Below, piece after piece: positions 4,730 through 5,286 of a stretch of 5,286 nucleotides of DNA. The notes under the pieces are model-generated. The model ran no database searches. It was not told where the DNA came from and saw only the letters and a program-made list of their open reading frames with translations. This DNA is from Nitrososphaerales archaeon TH526 (GTDB lineage: Archaea; Thermoproteota; Nitrososphaeria; Nitrososphaerales; Nitrososphaeraceae), in the NCBI GenBank assembly GCA_014523665.1, contig JAATVR010000125.1:1-5286 (forward strand). The letters are read 5' to 3'. The stretch's first letter is position 1. Every line of letters starts with the position of its first letter. Position numbers and translations under genes: made by a program.

Positions 4730-4984
4730 TTACGATCTTACTAAAATATCTTTCCTAGTTTTAGTATCATCTAGAATTTCCTGAAAATGCTGGCTTTCGG
4801 ATATGAGAGCTTGCCGATGGCATTCGGTACCCTAACCTACACAGTCCATGAGTTGACATTATCAAGTTTAGATGTTATGATACTACATGATGATTGAAGC
4901 GATCCAATTGTATGTTCTAATATTAAGTCTGAATAGGGAGCGGCTTGCGCACGTGTATCCATCAGATCGTATTCGAAAGCACAT
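4730..4984 (-). pseudogene. decayed small hypothetical protein gene
   Basis: Two minus-strand fragments in different phases read like one soluble protein. Fragment 1 (4962-4837, open upstream to about 4996): CAFEYDL, MDTRAQAAPYSDLILEH, TIGSLQSSCSIITSKL, DNVNSWTV, then TAG at 4839-4837. Fragment 2 begins after TAG at 4834-4832: GTECHRQALISESQHFQEIL, DDTKTRKDILVRS, TAA at 4732-4730. One frameshift near 4826-4839 would join them into about 80 residues, highly charged and helical. An ATG at 4984 lies about 31 nt from a TATA-like run (5011-5020), but it is out of phase with fragment 1, so a further lesion near the start is likely. No family recognised. An opposing 36-codon plus frame at 4787-4897 is less convincing. 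Confidence 0.55.
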
Positions 4985-5051
4985 TTTTTTGGGCCTTGTT
5001 AAATTTTACGTATAATAAATAAAATCGAGCTTAATTGCATTTCTTACTAGA

Positions 5052-5060
5052 TTCATATAG
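5052..5060 (+). promoter_or_regulatory. TATA-like box before the 5085 gene
   Basis: TTCATATAG centred about 29 nt before the ATG at 5085, the same spacing as in the paralogue at 3056. The word itself is a weak match. Confidence 0.3.
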
Positions 5061-5084
5061 ATCATTGACTATAGTACAATTACA

Positions 5085-5286
5085 ATGAGTCAGCAGCAGC
5101 AGCTGTTAAGACAAGAATTGACTGTCTCCCAGATTCTACGAGTTCATGGAAAGCAGTATACGCAGATTACTGAGCGGTATTCCGATGGGCATGACGGACG
5201 ATGCGCCATTGGAGTGGTCATGTCTTATTATGGTTGGGATGGCAAAGAAGATTCCAGAGCTTCAAAAAAATTATTGAGCGGCTTTA
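5085..5286 (+). CDS. conserved hypothetical protein, paralogue of the 3056 gene (partial, cut by window end)
   Basis: The first 67 codons of a second copy of the 3056 family. It reads MSQQQQLLRQELTVSQIL, then the hallmark RYSDGHDGRCAIGVVMSYYGW, then DGKEDSRASKKLL before the window ends. About 41 of 67 residues match the other copy without gaps. Most differences are conservative, and the two genes differ widely at silent positions (for example cag for caa), so the duplication is not recent. The start is fixed by the shared M-x-QQQQLL. The C-terminal half, which should contain the NDSG-TFNEIADSL-like region, lies outside. Function unknown. Confidence 0.85.
   Translation, partial: MSQQQQLLRQELTVSQILRVHGKQYTQITERYSDGHDGRCAIGVVMSYYGWDGKEDSRASKKLLSGF

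Noticed and set aside
4739..4766. Inverted repeat TACTAAAA/TTTTAGTA
   Set aside because: It is AT-rich, has a 12-nt loop and lies in the end of the 4730 relic; it may be chance.
4787..4897. 36-codon plus frame starting MLAFGYESLPMAF
   Set aside because: It is opposite the minus-strand relic, which reads more like a soluble protein, and it has no well-placed TATA box.
4887..4932. C/D box guide RNA: ATGATGA at 4887-4893 and CTGA at 4929-4932
   Set aside because: No C'/D' pair lies between the boxes and there is no clear terminal stem; the stretch is within the minus-strand gene relic.
1..5286. CRISPR array, tRNA or rRNA genes
   Set aside because: No spaced direct repeats of CRISPR type, no complete tRNA cloverleaf (TTCGA words at 4335 and 4972 lack the other arms), and no rRNA signature was seen.

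Overview
The window looks like AT-rich chromosomal DNA of an ammonia-oxidising archaeon of the Nitrososphaerales, possibly Nitrosocosmicus-like. The grounds are low GC, start codons that sit about 25-29 nt after archaeal TATA boxes with no Shine-Dalgarno sequence (leaderless genes), a lone archaeal C2H2 zinc-finger protein, a small exported NMTGG-repeat protein with an acidic tail, and a paralogous pair of small proteins of a kind I associate with this group. No essential or metabolic gene is present. It is an accessory region with short genes, broken genes and long spacers.

Layout. 1-375: a possible broken small membrane or exported peptide gene. 361-1361 (minus): a large pentapeptide-repeat protein gene, now a pseudogene. 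Its signal peptide survives in a separate piece, and the gene carries about three frameshifts and one in-frame stop. 1362-1395: a compact divergent promoter with interleaved TATA boxes. 1396-1578: a C2H2 zinc-finger gene whose original C-terminal tail seems to have been shifted out of frame. 1847-2491: three very short plus-strand genes, at least two with their own well-placed TATA box; two share an acidic D-D...KYL motif. 2606-2998: a somewhat GC-richer stretch with broken open frames and no recognisable family. 3056-3394: an intact 112-aa hypothetical gene whose paralogue starts at 5085 and runs off the end. 3410-3915: an exported-protein gene riddled with stops that lie almost all in one frame. 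4025-4279 (minus): the NMTGG-repeat exported protein. 4411-4710: a non-coding stretch with several stem-loops and two copies of an 18-nt promoter-like element, a candidate tandem small-RNA locus. 4730-4984 (minus): fragments of another decayed small gene.

The genes do not form a pathway or an obvious operon. The main theme is decay: at least three genes with recognisable protein sequence are broken. The best candidates for something undescribed are the structured 4411-4710 locus and the set of leaderless micro-genes. All functional statements are from reading the sequence only.
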